A DNA stretch of 50,533 nucleotides, taken from Methylobacterium soli (GTDB lineage: Bacteria > Pseudomonadota > Alphaproteobacteria > Rhizobiales > Beijerinckiaceae). The stretch is from contig NZ_VZZK01000039.1 of assembly GCF_008806385.1 (NCBI RefSeq), forward strand, positions 1 through 50,533, given 5' to 3'. Under the pieces are notes generated by a model that did no database searches, had not been told where the DNA came from, and saw nothing but the letters and a program-made list of their open reading frames with translations. Positions within the stretch are counted from its first letter, which is position 1. Every line of letters begins with the position of its first letter. Position numbers and translations under genes: made by a program. Below are positions 34,624 through 43,321 of this stretch, in pieces.

Positions 34624-36680
34624 TGGAGCGTCCGTCAGGGCCGTCGTCGTCCTCCGATCTGATCGGCGATCAGACCGGAGCAACCGGCCAGTCTCCCATT
34701 CGTGCAAAGATCCTCATCGTCGACGACGACCGCCGGAACCTGCTCGCCGCCTCGGAAGTCCTCGATGAGGACGGCCTCGACCTCGTGCTGGTGGACTCGC
34801 CCGAGGAGGCTCTGCGCCGTACGCTGCGGGAGGACTTTGCCGTCCTCCTGCTCGACGTTCAGATGCCGCGCATGGACGGCTACGAGCTCGCGTCGCTGAT
34901 CCGCAGCCGGCCCCGGACCTCACGCGTGCCGATCCTGTTTCTCACGGCTCACAACAAGGACGACATCCACGTTTTCCGTGGGTACTCGGCCGGTGCGGTC
35001 GACTACGTCTTCAAGCCGATCCATCCCCTCGTTTTGAAATCGAAGGTCCAGGTCTTCATCGATCTTTACCGTAAGACGGAGGAGATCAAGCAACAAGCCG
35101 CCGCCGAGAAGCAACTCCTGCTGGAGAATCTGCGGGTGCGTGGCGAGAAGCTCGAGGCCGAGCGGGCCCTGCGCAGGCGCGACGAGCATCAATCGGCCGT
35201 ACTCCGCGGGCTGCCCATCGCGCTCTACACCGCCCCGCTCGGCGAGGGGGATCGCTGCCTGTTTTTCACCAACGACAGCATCGAGCGCATCACCGGGTAC
35301 CCCAAGGAGGCGTTCGAAGCGCCGGGTCATTGGCAATCACGCCTCAACCCCGCCGACTACGAGCGGATCCTCGATTGCCTGGAGGCGGCAGGCGCGACGG
35401 GTGCGGCAGCGCTCGAATATCGCTGGCGCAACGCCGATGGAGCCGAGCGGCACATCCTCGACCAGATCGTGGTGAACCGGGATGAGGACGGTGCGCCGTC
35501 CGAGTTCCTGGGCATGTGGTTCGATGTGACCGAACGCAAGGAGTTGGAACTCAGCCTCCTGCACGCCTCAAAGCTCGAAGCGGTGGGGCGCCTGACCGGG
35601 GGAATCGCGCACGATTTCAACAATATGCTGAGCATCGTCATCGGCAACCTCGACCTGCTGCAGAGGTCGCTTCCCGCCGACGGCAAGGCGCATCGCCGGG
35701 TTCAGAGCGCCATCGAGGGAGCGCAACGCTGCGCCGAACTCACCAGCCGGCTCCTGACATTCTCGCGACGCTCGCCGCTCCAGCCCGCGGCCCTCGACTT
35801 CACGACCTTCATGCCCAGCCTGGTCAAGCTTCTGGAGCGCACCCTCGGGGCGCGGGTCGGCGTCTCGCTCACGATGGATGAGGTCCTGCCGACAATCTGC
35901 GTCGACCACGCACAGCTGGAAGCGGCCCTCATCAACCTTGCGGTGAACGCGCGCGACGCCATGCCGGAGGGAGGTCAGCTCGGGCTGATCGTGCGCGGCC
36001 GCCACGAGGATCCGGTGACGGAACACGACGCGACCGAAGCCGTCGAGATCTCGGTGCGCGATACCGGGATGGGGATGCCCCCCTCCGTCGTTGCCCGGAT
36101 CTTCGAGCCCTTCTTCACGACCAAGGAAGCCGGCAAGGGCACGGGTCTCGGTCTCAGCATGGTCCACGGCTTCGTTCAGCAGAGCGGAGGTTGCATCAGC
36201 GTCGACAGCGTGCCCGGCGAAGGCACAAGCATCACGATCTCACTGCCCGCCACCCGAAGCAACGACATCAGATCGCGCGATCCGGTCGAGGCCGGCCCCC
36301 AAAATCAGCTGCATGGCGAGGGAAGGGCCGTACTCGTCGTCGAGGACGATGCGGACGTTCGGCACACCGCCGTCTCGGCGCTGCAATCCCTTGCTTTCCA
36401 CGTCGTGGACGCAAGGAGCGGCGACGAAGCTCTGGAAATTCTCGAACGAATCCCCGAGATCGCCCTCGTATTCAGTGACGTGAACATGCCCGGCACCATG
36501 ACGGGGATTGAGCTGGCCCATATCGCACAACGCCAGTGGCCCCATATTCCCGTCCTGCTGACCTCCGGCTACCTGCAAGAGGATCAAGACGCCGGGACAT
36601 TCGAAGTCTTGCAAAAGCCGTATCGCGTCTCGGAACTCGTGGAAAAGCTGCGCACGGCTCTCGATTCGAGAAATGCTTGA
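34620..36680 (+). CDS. Hybrid histidine kinase, REC-PAS-HisKA-HATPase-REC
   Basis: A 686-residue soluble kinase. The N-terminal receiver (AKILIVDDDRRNLLAASEVL, LLLDVQMPRMDGYEL) is followed by a coiled coil, a PAS/PAC domain (NDSIERITGYPKEAF, EFLGMWFDVTERKELE), HisKA with GGIAHDFNNMLS, HATPase (NARDAMPEGG, DTGMGMPP, GTGLGLSMV) and a C-terminal receiver (VLVVEDDADVRHT, FSDVNMPGTMTG). The ATG at 34620 overlaps the stop of the poly-HAMP kinase by four bases (ATGA), so the proteins are made together and probably form one phosphorelay. Confidence 0.9.
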   Translation: MMERPSGPSSSSDLIGDQTGATGQSPIRAKILIVDDDRRNLLAASEVLDEDGLDLVLVDSPEEALRRTLREDFAVLLLDVQMPRMDGYELASLIRSRPRTSRVPILFLTAHNKDDIHVFRGYSAGAVDYVFKPIHPLVLKSKVQVFIDLYRKTEEIKQQAAAEKQLLLENLRVRGEKLEAERALRRRDEHQSAVLRGLPIALYTAPLGEGDRCLFFTNDSIERITGYPKEAFEAPGHWQSRLNPADYERILDCLEAAGATGAAALEYRWRNADGAERHILDQIVVNRDEDGAPSEFLGMWFDVTERKELELSLLHASKLEAVGRLTGGIAHDFNNMLSIVIGNLDLLQRSLPADGKAHRRVQSAIEGAQRCAELTSRLLTFSRRSPLQPAALDFTTFMPSLVKLLERTLGARVGVSLTMDEVLPTICVDHAQLEAALINLAVNARDAMPEGGQLGLIVRGRHEDPVTEHDATEAVEISVRDTGMGMPPSVVARIFEPFFTTKEAGKGTGLGLSMVHGFVQQSGGCISVDSVPGEGTSITISLPATRSNDIRSRDPVEAGPQNQLHGEGRAVLVVEDDADVRHTAVSALQSLAFHVVDARSGDEALEILERIPEIALVFSDVNMPGTMTGIELAHIAQRQWPHIPVLLTSGYLQEDQDAGTFEVLQKPYRVSELVEKLRTALDSRNA

Positions 36681-37194
36681 GACCGTCAGCAACCATCCCG
36701 GTCGCTCCACCCCATGTGGGTGGCAGATGTCCGCGCGCTGAGCCCGCAAATGAGCGGTCCGGTGATCGTCCTTATGGGCTTTGCGCTCGCCCTTCTTGCT
36801 CGCGCGCTTCAACGCAGCGACATCTTCCTTTTCGATAGCGGGTTTGCCGAGCGCGAAATCCTGGAGCCGCGTGGCCTGAAGCGGTCCAGCCCGTCCACCA
36901 GCTCGCCTTCGCGCGTGACGGTGACCTGAACCTGCTCGTCGCGCTGGATGCTCGCCTCATCCGGAGCGGCGTGACGCGCGCCACTGTCGAGGGCGACATC
37001 ACCCAGGCTGCCATGATCTTGCGCTGGCGGACGGGGAATTTTGCAGCCGGGCAGCTCGCGATCGTCGGGACCATCGAGCCGACGACACGCGGCACGCGGT
37101 CGAAGGCGGTCGCGGAGGACCGATGTTGATCCCTGAACAGACGTTCGCAGGTCGGGCGTTGTGCAGCGCAATCACACGCGAGACCGACACGAAA
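36681..37194. other. Intergenic region with a possible coding remnant
   Basis: 514 bases. One plus frame ending near 37129 reads AVQPVHQLAFARDGDLNLLV, then ALDARLIRSGVTRATVEGDI and TQAAMILRWRTG. It looks like real protein but has no start codon in reach, so it may be the tail of a lost gene. I do not recognise the family. No other gene was seen. Confidence 0.35.
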
Positions 37195-37219
37195 AAGCCC
37201 CGCCGAATGGGCGGGGCTT
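37195..37219 (-). terminator. Rho-independent terminator, minus strand
   Basis: AAGCCCCGCC and GGCGGGGCTT form a 10-bp stem with a 5-base loop. On the minus strand it is followed by a T run (TTTTTC). It ends the transcript of the small membrane protein gene at 37253-37447. Confidence 0.8.
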
Positions 37220-37252
37220 ATCGTCAGTAGGCAGGGAACTGCGTGAGACGCC

Positions 37253-37447
37253 TCAAGCGGCGAGCTTCACGGAACCGGCCGCAACGTTCTCGTTGCCAGC
37301 CACGAAGGAGCCGGCGGGAGCAGCAGCAACGGCCTTCGGGGTCAGACGGTCGGCCACGAAGACGACGAGCGAAGCGTTGGCCATGATGGCGGCGAGAAGC
37401 AGAGCGGTCATGGTCAGGCGGTCCGTGTTGCGTTTGCGTTGCAGCAT
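37253..37447 (-). CDS. Small single-span membrane protein, 64 aa
   Basis: The product MLQRKRNTDRLTMTALLLAA and onward has one hydrophobic segment (TALLLAAIMANASLVVFVA, about 14-32) preceded by basic residues, so the N-terminus is cytoplasmic. The outer part is rich in Ala, Val and Gly (AVAAAPAGSFVAGNENVAAG). The segment could also be a cleaved signal peptide. A strong terminator follows 33 bases after the stop. Starts at 37447 or the internal ATG at 37411 are both possible. Function unknown. Confidence 0.55.
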   Translation of the reverse strand: MLQRKRNTDRLTMTALLLAAIMANASLVVFVADRLTPKAVAAAPAGSFVAGNENVAAGSVKLAA

Positions 37448-37765
37448 GTATGACACCGCATCGCACTTTATGGCATGCCAGATCCCAAATGCCAGATATG
37501 CGTCAGTTGCATGAATCGGGTTATTTTGGGCCTGAGCTCCCATGTTTTTGCAATATGCTTCGTGGTCGAGGCGCGTTCCTGAGTTATCCTGCTGCCGTGC
37601 AGGAGCGTGTCTCCGAGCCCTTCACGCTCAGCACCGAGATGCGCCGCCCGCCGGATCGGTTCATGGGGGCCATCAGCCCGTGAACCGATGCGCCACCTGG
37701 TTCCGTGCTTGGAACGTGGCGACTGTCCCTTCCGTTCTCCCCACACGGACATGAGGGAGGAAACG
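37448..37765. other. Intergenic region between divergent small genes
   Basis: 318 bases, AT-richer at 37440-37560, which probably holds the promoter of the small membrane protein. Frames here look like shadows. The last bases (GAGGGAGGAAACG) are the ribosome binding site of the zinc-finger gene at 37766. Confidence 0.4.
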
Positions 37766-37933
37766 ATGGCTGACTCAGATCCCACGAAACCCGGAGACGA
37801 AGCGCCACCCGGTGCGCCTGGAACGGGCGAGAACCTGTGCGGGCATTGCGGCGGCACCGGCAAGATCGGAGGTGAAGACTGTCCCGACTGCAAAGGCACC
37901 GGCAAGGTCACCACGGGCATCGGCGGCGGGTAG
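37766..37933 (+). CDS. Small DnaJ-type zinc-finger protein, 55 aa
   Basis: The ATG at 37766 sits behind GAGGGAGGAAACG. The C-terminal half has two CxxC(x)GxG motifs (CGHCGGTGKIGGEDCPDCKG), the DnaJ central-domain zinc-finger pattern, giving one zinc site. The N-terminal half is acidic and proline-rich, with no J domain. Small proteins of this kind occur in many proteobacteria and may act as chaperone partners or bind thiols. The next gene starts three bases after the stop, so they form an operon. Confidence 0.7.
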   Translation: MADSDPTKPGDEAPPGAPGTGENLCGHCGGTGKIGGEDCPDCKGTGKVTTGIGGG

Positions 37934-37936
37934 GCT

Positions 37937-38176
37937 TTGGCCGAGGTCGCCGCCCGCCGTTTCCCTGCACCCTGGACGGTGGTCGAACTCCACGAGGCGT
38001 TCCGCATCGTGGACGCCGACGGCACGCACCTCGCCTACGTCCATTTCTGCGACGACCCGAAGCGGCGCGCGAGCACCAATCGCCTGTCACGGGACGAGGC
38101 GCGGCGCATCGCGGGCACGATGGCGGCGGCCCCGGATATGCGAACCGAGCTGAGCGACCACGACAAGAGCTTCTGA
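37937..38176 (+). CDS. Conserved Rhizobiales small protein, 79 aa
   Basis: The product (RRFPAPWTVVELHEAFRIVD, then HLAYVHFCDDPKRRASTNRLSRDEARRIA) matches a widespread Rhizobiales family of unknown function with the pattern RFPxPW..E....F.V.DANG..LAYVYFEDEPGRRxA...L..DEARRIA. The start is a TTG at 37937, three bases after the stop of the zinc-finger gene, so it relies on translational coupling. The function of the family is not known to me. Confidence 0.7.
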   Translation: MAEVAARRFPAPWTVVELHEAFRIVDADGTHLAYVHFCDDPKRRASTNRLSRDEARRIAGTMAAAPDMRTELSDHDKSF

Positions 38177-38807
38177 AGCAGGCAAGGAGGTCCCTGACCG
38201 CACGACACAGGGGGGACAAGCGCGTGCAGCCGGTGCCTGCCACCCTGTGACAGGGCGCGGGGCATCGTCCGGCGGTCGGATGGCTGAGGCAGGCAAACGC
38301 GGACGGAAAGCGAAACCGGCAAGACGCCGAGAATGCCCCCTCCTCGCCCCGCCGGCCGAGCTGCTCGCTTGGGACAGCTCTGGGGTTAGAAACGGCTCTC
38401 GGGCAATACCGATCCAGACTGTGTTGAGGTGTCACCGACCGAAGCCGGATAAGGGGAGAACCGTACTCCGGCCGGCGACGTGAGCTTGTCCGTCGCGCAG
38501 AGTTCGCTCGGGCAGACAATCTGCGCCTATCCAGCAGATTACAAACCATCATGGACGAGCGCCACCGACCGTACGCAACCGATACGATCCTGCGTCCAGT
38601 CGGTGGCCTGAGCCGCCCTGTCGCGCCGAGTCAGCTCACTCGACCAACGGGGATCAGACTTGCGGGTTCAATGGGCAGGTCGGGCGCGAGCGCGGTCGGA
38701 TCGCTGCATCAGCTTGCGGATGGCCTGTCGCCATCGCCCGCCCTTAAGCTTGACCGTGCAGAAGATCTGCGGTTGCATAGCGCGGAGGATCGGAGCGGGA
38801 GATCGGA
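38177..38807. other. Intergenic region, no supported gene
   Basis: 631 bases. One plus frame (38551-38811) overlaps the next gene by four bases but lacks a ribosome binding site and recognisable content, so I left it out. Nothing else was seen. Confidence 0.4.
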
Positions 38808-39089
38808 ATGACGGGGCAGTCACACGAGGCTTTTGCCGGCATCCTTCAGGCAGCCTGGGGACTGGCACAAACCATCAGAGAAGACACAGGCACTGTTGTC
38901 GAGTTGAGACTCACGACGCTTGGCCTGGCGGCGCTCGCGGCTGACGCCGTGTGCGGCCGCATGGCAACCGTCTCCTGGGGAGATCTGACGCAGGCGGACA
39001 ACTTGCTCGAACTCCTGTCGAAGGCGATCCGGGAGGTCGCGGAGCGTCAGCCTTCGGTCGCCGTCATCGCGGAGCAGGTTGCCGCCTAG
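38808..39089 (+). CDS. Hypothetical protein, 93 aa
   Basis: A mostly helical soluble protein: HEAFAGILQAAWGLAQTIRE, LTTLGLAALAADAVCGRMA, LLELLSKAIREVAERQPSVAVIAEQVAA. GGAGATCGGA lies just before the ATG. The helix-rich pattern without motifs gives no function. It stands alone on the plus strand. Confidence 0.55.
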   Translation: MTGQSHEAFAGILQAAWGLAQTIREDTGTVVELRLTTLGLAALAADAVCGRMATVSWGDLTQADNLLELLSKAIREVAERQPSVAVIAEQVAA

Positions 39090-39304
39090 GCCCTCCCGAA
39101 AGCTTAAGGCAGCGCGCTGATCGGCAATTGACTTCTTTGAGGATAGCGGCAGCCTTATGCCGCTGCGCCCCTTCTTTCGGCCATGCGCGTTCGCCCGGAT
39201 TGTCGCTGATGCATGCCATGGTCGGCTGAAAACCGGCGCAATCCCGGAACTTCAGCGCGTGAGGTCGGTAGATTGAAGGCGCTGCCAAACGGAAGGGCCT
39301 CGAC

Positions 39305-39526
39305 ATGCCGCAAATGTTCGATTGGATCTTCTTCGCTATCGTTCTCCCTGTACCAATTCTCTTGGTGTGGGATTGGTATCGGCAAGGCAACGGCAGCCTG
39401 CTGAAGGCGGTTCAGGGCGGTGGGTATAGCGTCACGAGCGTGCATCGTGATAGGGCTATGCAGGGTGACGCTCGATCTGGAGAAAGTTCCTCTCCACATC
39501 AAACCTCAAATAGCAATACCATTTGA
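39305..39526 (+). CDS. Small single-span membrane protein, 73 aa
   Basis: One hydrophobic segment near the N-terminus (WIFFAIVLPVPILLVWDWY, residues 7-25), then a polar tail of about 45 residues rich in Ser, Gln and Asn. GGAAGGG lies about eight bases before the ATG. It could be a membrane-anchored small protein. The hydrophilic tail has no known motif. Function unknown. Confidence 0.45.
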   Translation: MPQMFDWIFFAIVLPVPILLVWDWYRQGNGSLLKAVQGGGYSVTSVHRDRAMQGDARSGESSSPHQTSNSNTI

Positions 39527-39931
39527 GGAAAATGACAGCTCCGCTGACGGCGTTCGATGAGTTGAGCGCGGTCCGGTACCGCAAAAGCCCTCCTCGCCGT
39601 CCTGAGGCTACTGCGCAGTTTCTCCGACGGTCCGACCGTGGCGCAGAGGCTGCATCGTCACGATCAGCCGCTGTGCTATCGGCACCCCGCCCAGCCGGCG
39701 GCGGCAGGTCACCCGATGCCGCCGACGACCGCGAGGCCCATCAGGCCGGTGCTGCTGACCTGATCGACAGTGTTCACGTCCCCGGTCATGAGCATCTTCT
39801 TTCTCCGGAGGGAAAACGCTCTACTGCCGCAATGATCTCAACCTCGTGCCCGTCGCGTTCCGCAGGGGGCATTCGCCGATCGGTCGGATTCGAAAGCGGA
39901 GCCACAAAGCTCGCCAAATCCGGCATGCAGC
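39527..39931. other. Intergenic region with one candidate short ORF
   Basis: 405 bases between a plus and a minus gene. The only item supported here is the 28-residue frame at 39709-39795. Other frames are shadows. Confidence 0.35.
39709..39795 (-). CDS. Candidate 28-residue small protein
   Basis: The frame MLMTGDVNTVDQVSSTGLMG then LAVVGGIG follows GGAGAAAGAAG, a plausible ribosome binding site. The C-terminal half is hydrophobic and glycine-rich and could sit in a membrane. There is no conserved motif and no terminator, so this is weaker than the short ORF at 3281. Confidence 0.25.
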   Translation of the reverse strand: MLMTGDVNTVDQVSSTGLMGLAVVGGIG

Positions 39932-40336
39932 TTACGGGACAGGCACTTGAAGCGCCTTCCCCTTGTCGACGATATAGACAGACAGGATCTTGACGGGCTT
40001 GTCGCCGGTCACCGTGTAGCCCGCGTGCGGCACCTCGCGTTGATTGATGCCGTGTTCGCCAGCAGGACGCTCTTTCATGTCCTTGCCGGGCATTTGCGCC
40101 ATGCCGCCCTCCAGGACGTAGAAGACCTCTTCGCCGTTGTGGAAGTGGCGTCGGGAGGTGGCGCCCGGTGGGATCTCGACAAGCTGGACGATGATTTCCT
40201 TGCCCTCGACGCCCGAGACGGGTGAGCGTCCGAGCTCGGTGCGCTTCACGTCCTGAGCAGTAGCAGCGCCCATGAGCGCCAGCGCGCCTGCCATCGAGCC
40301 CAACGTAATCTCAAAGATTTGTAGCCCTCGTAGCAT
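39932..40336 (-). CDS. Exported cupin-domain protein
   Basis: A 134-residue protein with a signal peptide (FEITLGSMAGALALMGAATAQ, about 8-28) and one cupin barrel. Motif 1 is SRRHFHNGEEVFYVLEGGM (about 71-89), with metal ligands in HFHNGEE; the second motif is REVPHAGYTVTG. These proteins bind a metal and often act on small molecules. The substrate here is unknown. The ATG at 40336 follows GGGAGGA and was preferred over an upstream in-frame start. Confidence 0.78.
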   Translation of the reverse strand: MLRGLQIFEITLGSMAGALALMGAATAQDVKRTELGRSPVSGVEGKEIIVQLVEIPPGATSRRHFHNGEEVFYVLEGGMAQMPGKDMKERPAGEHGINQREVPHAGYTVTGDKPVKILSVYIVDKGKALQVPVP

Positions 40337-40433
40337 GCTCGTCCTCCCTTTTCGGCGAGAATGGCACGGCAGAGGTGTCATTGGAACGGATGAACCCGCT
40401 CCTTGGCGGGCGGCGGGTCTTATCAGCTTGCAG

Positions 40434-40679
40434 CTACGATCCGTCCTCTACATCCGTCTGGGGCCGGTCACCGCCCCGGGCGGTCTCGTCGTGCCACCGG
40501 TACTTCTCATCCTCGTAGCTGATCACGGTGTCCTCGTCGGGGGCGCGCTGCTCCGCTGCCGCACGTTCGGCGGCCTCATGCGCATCGCCGCGGGTTGGGA
40601 ACGTCTCTGAGAACACGTCGCCGACCCTGTAAGCCCAGCCTCCGTCGTGCTCGACAACCCGGTACGTGATGCGTGCCAT
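40434..40679 (-). CDS. DUF2188-like small protein, 81 aa
   Basis: The product starts MARITYRVVEHDGGWAYRVG and continues SETFPTRGDAHEAAERAA and ISYEDEKYRWHDE. This matches the DUF2188-like group (gWay..v...SetF....A..aA..aa..q....I.Ydde..rWH.E). No function is known. It lies 106 bases downstream of the AmpG-like gene on the same strand and may be in its operon. A longer frame upstream of the ATG looks like shadow. Confidence 0.65.
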   Translation of the reverse strand: MARITYRVVEHDGGWAYRVGDVFSETFPTRGDAHEAAERAAAEQRAPDEDTVISYEDEKYRWHDETARGGDRPQTDVEDGS

Positions 40680-40785
40680 GGCATATTCTCGCTTCGGCAG
40701 GAGGCCGAGCGGCACTCTGCTCTTGCGTTTCGACAAGACGCAACCCTGCGCCTGCGTCCGGCCTGTGCGCCGCCCAGGTCGCTCC

Positions 40786-42114
40786 TCAATGCGTCGCGAC
40801 CGGCTGCGGCGCAGCCTCGTCGGAGATGCCGACCTTGGCCCAGACATAGAACGCGAGCAGCGCCACCGGCAGTCCGATCAGCGACGTCCCGACGAAGAAC
40901 CACGTGAAGCCTGTCCGCTCGATCGCGAAGCCCGAGAAGCCCGCCAGCACGCTGCCCGGGAAGGCGCAGAGCGACGTCATCAGCCCGAACTGGCTCGCGG
41001 CATGCGCGGGCGAGGCGAGCGTCGACATGTAGGTGATCAGCACAACCGACGCGAAGGCGTAGGCGAAGCCGTCGATGCTGACGGCGGCCGCGAAGGTCCA
41101 GAACGCCGTCCCACCATCGCCGCCATGCGCCGCGAGGTAAGCGAGGCTGAGATGCGAAAGGGAGCCCGCGACCGTGCCGATCAGGAGGCTCGGCAGCATG
41201 CCGATCCGCGGGATCAGAGCCCCGGCCAGGAATGTGCCGGCGAGCGCGATCCAGAAGCCGAAGAGCTTGGTGACGGTCGCGATATCGGTGTTGGAGAAGC
41301 CCTGGTGCTTGAACAGCGGCACCGCCATCGCGCTCGCGATGTATCCCGGCATCCGGAAGCCGGCGACGAGCAGCAGGATGACGGGCGCCGTGGGGCCGAG
41401 CCGGGTCAGGAGTTCCCGGATCGGCGCCCAGACCGTCTCGACAAAGCCCGCTCGGGCAAGGTGGGCGTGCTTGTCCGATTGCGGCTCGGGGGCGAGCACG
41501 GCCGCGATCATCCCCGGTAGCATCAGGGCGCCCATGCAGAGATAGGCGCCGCGCCACCCGATCCTGTCGGCCAGGAACAAGGCGCCGGCCCCAGCGGCGA
41601 GGTTGCCGATCCGCCAGCCGATCTCGGTCCAGGACGACAGCACAGCCTGCTTCTCGGGAGGCCGTACGCTGGTGATGCGCCAGCCGTCGATCACGAGATC
41701 GAGCGTGGCACCAGCAAACCCGAGCGCCAGTGAGAAGATGATCGTCCAGGCAAGCCAGTGCGCCGGGTCGCCGAACGCGATGCCGGCGAGCGTCGCCACG
41801 ACCCCGAGTTGCGCGACAACGATCCAGCCTCGCCGTCGACCGAGGGCGCGCCCGAGCAGGGGCGGATCGTATCGGTCCAGGAACGGCGCCCACAAGAACT
41901 TGAACTTGTAGGCGAGGGTCAGCTCGCTCAGGAGTCCGATCGTCGTGATCGAGATCCCGCTGTCGGAGAGCCAGGCCGATTGTGTCGCGTAGACGAGGAG
42001 GAAAGGAATGCCGGACGTGAAGCCGAGGCCGAGGGCCGGCGCGACCCGTCGATCCGTGAACAGCGCCGACCAGAAGGGCGTCGGCTCCGGTCTTCCCGCG
42101 GTCGCTGAGTTCAT
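40786..42114 (-). CDS. AmpG-like MFS permease
   Basis: A 442-residue permease with about 12-14 membrane segments. LGFTSGIPFLLVYATQSAWL (29-48), KFLWAPFLDRYDPPLLGRALGRRRGW (71-96) and DGWRITSVRPPEKQAVLSSW (144-163) fit the AmpG family, which imports anhydromuropeptides during cell wall recycling. FLWAPFLDR is a family hallmark. A role in recycling cell wall pieces is the best guess. Other substrates, as in related MFS-1 permeases, cannot be ruled out. Confidence 0.8.
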   Translation of the reverse strand: MNSATAGRPEPTPFWSALFTDRRVAPALGLGFTSGIPFLLVYATQSAWLSDSGISITTIGLLSELTLAYKFKFLWAPFLDRYDPPLLGRALGRRRGWIVVAQLGVVATLAGIAFGDPAHWLAWTIIFSLALGFAGATLDLVIDGWRITSVRPPEKQAVLSSWTEIGWRIGNLAAGAGALFLADRIGWRGAYLCMGALMLPGMIAAVLAPEPQSDKHAHLARAGFVETVWAPIRELLTRLGPTAPVILLLVAGFRMPGYIASAMAVPLFKHQGFSNTDIATVTKLFGFWIALAGTFLAGALIPRIGMLPSLLIGTVAGSLSHLSLAYLAAHGGDGGTAFWTFAAAVSIDGFAYAFASVVLITYMSTLASPAHAASQFGLMTSLCAFPGSVLAGFSGFAIERTGFTWFFVGTSLIGLPVALLAFYVWAKVGISDEAAPQPVATH

Positions 42115-42686
42115 GCGCGCCGTTCTCTGCTGCTGACCCGCGCCGGGCTGCTGACCGCGCTGGACGAACCTGGGCCGAAGTCACCCCATGAACCGCGAGG
42201 AGCGCGCGACCGTTCCCGTCATGCGCCTGAGACGACCTTGCCGTTTCGACAGCTTGGCGCCAGGCGCCGACCGTCAGAGGAACCGCGCCGAAGTGCTGGT
42301 ATAGGGCCGGAAGCGGACCTTCGCGAATAACGGATGTGCGTCAGCGCCTGCGCTGCAGACCGACAGGGGCCGGTCGCCATGAGGCTCTTTCCTCGAGGCG
42401 AGCGTGTCTCATCGAGAAGGATGAGGCGCAGTCCGGATCTCGCGCGGGATTGAACGCCGACACCCCGCGTACTGGGACGGCTTCGCCCGACATGGGCTGC
42501 CGAGAGATCCGTGTCGTTGTCAGAAGGCAGCCTCGACCCCAACCGCGCGCACGTGTCGCCGACACGTTGGGTCGACGAGGCTTCCGCCGGGCCGCACGGG
42601 GATCGTGACTGTGACAGGCAAATGCCGGTTGCGGAGGCGCATCTCCGTGAGGACCAACCCTGATGGCCCTGAACGGGTCAGGATGG
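42115..42686. other. Intergenic region, no supported gene
   Basis: 572 bases. Frames here are arginine-rich shadows. No inverted repeat stood out. The promoter of the AmpG-like gene should be near 42120-42200. Confidence 0.4.
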
Positions 42687-43118
42687 TCAGCGGTAGATGA
42701 AAACCGGCAGTTTGGAATGCGTGAGAACCTTCATGGTCTCGCTGCCGATGACGAGGGCGGACATGCCACGACGGCCATGGGAGGCCATGGCGATGAGGTC
42801 ACAGCCGCGGGCCCCGGCGGTTTCGATAATGGCTTCGTAAGGTTGCCGGTCCTCGACCTTCACGACCTCGCAGGGGACACCGGCCCGTTCGGCTTCCTGC
42901 TCGGCCTCGGCGAGGCTGCGCTCGGCGTCGGCCTGTGCATGGCGCCTGAACTCATCCGCGTAGGTGGACGATATCCCCAAGGGCAAGGTCGGGAACCGGT
43001 GGACGACCGTGAGCACGGTCACCTTCGCCCCGATGCTCTTGGCGAGCGACACGGCTTCCTTGACGGCCGAGGCGGAATGGGGCGTCCCGTCGATCGGGAC
43101 GAGAATGTGCTGGTACAT
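42687..43118 (-). CDS. Universal stress protein
   Basis: A 143-residue single UspA domain. MYQHILVPIDGTPHSASAVK begins with the ATP-site aspartate (VPIDG). GCDLIAMASHGRRGMSALVIGSETMKVLTHSKLPVFI has the GxxG-9x-G(S/T) nucleotide-binding pattern, so it probably binds ATP. GGGAGAGATCCCG precedes the ATG at 43118. Such proteins accumulate under starvation or oxidative stress. It lies alone, with an opposite-direction-free gap of about 200 bases to the next gene. Confidence 0.88.
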   Translation of the reverse strand: MYQHILVPIDGTPHSASAVKEAVSLAKSIGAKVTVLTVVHRFPTLPLGISSTYADEFRRHAQADAERSLAEAEQEAERAGVPCEVVKVEDRQPYEAIIETAGARGCDLIAMASHGRRGMSALVIGSETMKVLTHSKLPVFIYR

Positions 43119-43321
43119 CGGGATCTCTCCCAGCGATCCGCGCGTCACGCTGGCGCAGTCGTTCGGGGCCAACCCGTAGAGCCCATTCTGCTCTATAGCA
43201 GCAGAACCTCGTGAAATGTAGGGCTGAGGAGCCTGAAGAGGGCAATGGCGCTGTATCGCGCGAAACGCGATCCGTTCCGCCGTCGACGAAGAGGAGCCGA
43301 CACCCGGTGCACGGCCCCTGC

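Noticed and set aside
36772..37095. Minus-strand frame in the gap after the kinases
   Set aside because: It has no motif, and the opposite strand in this region reads more like a protein remnant.
38551..38811. An 86-residue plus frame overlapping the next gene by ATGA
   Set aside because: The overlap is attractive, but there is no ribosome binding site and the residues look like shadow sequence.
40523..42184. A 553-residue minus frame overlapping the AmpG-like gene
   Set aside because: It is the same strand in another frame, with Arg- and Ala-rich composition. The AmpG frame has the membrane segments and family motifs.
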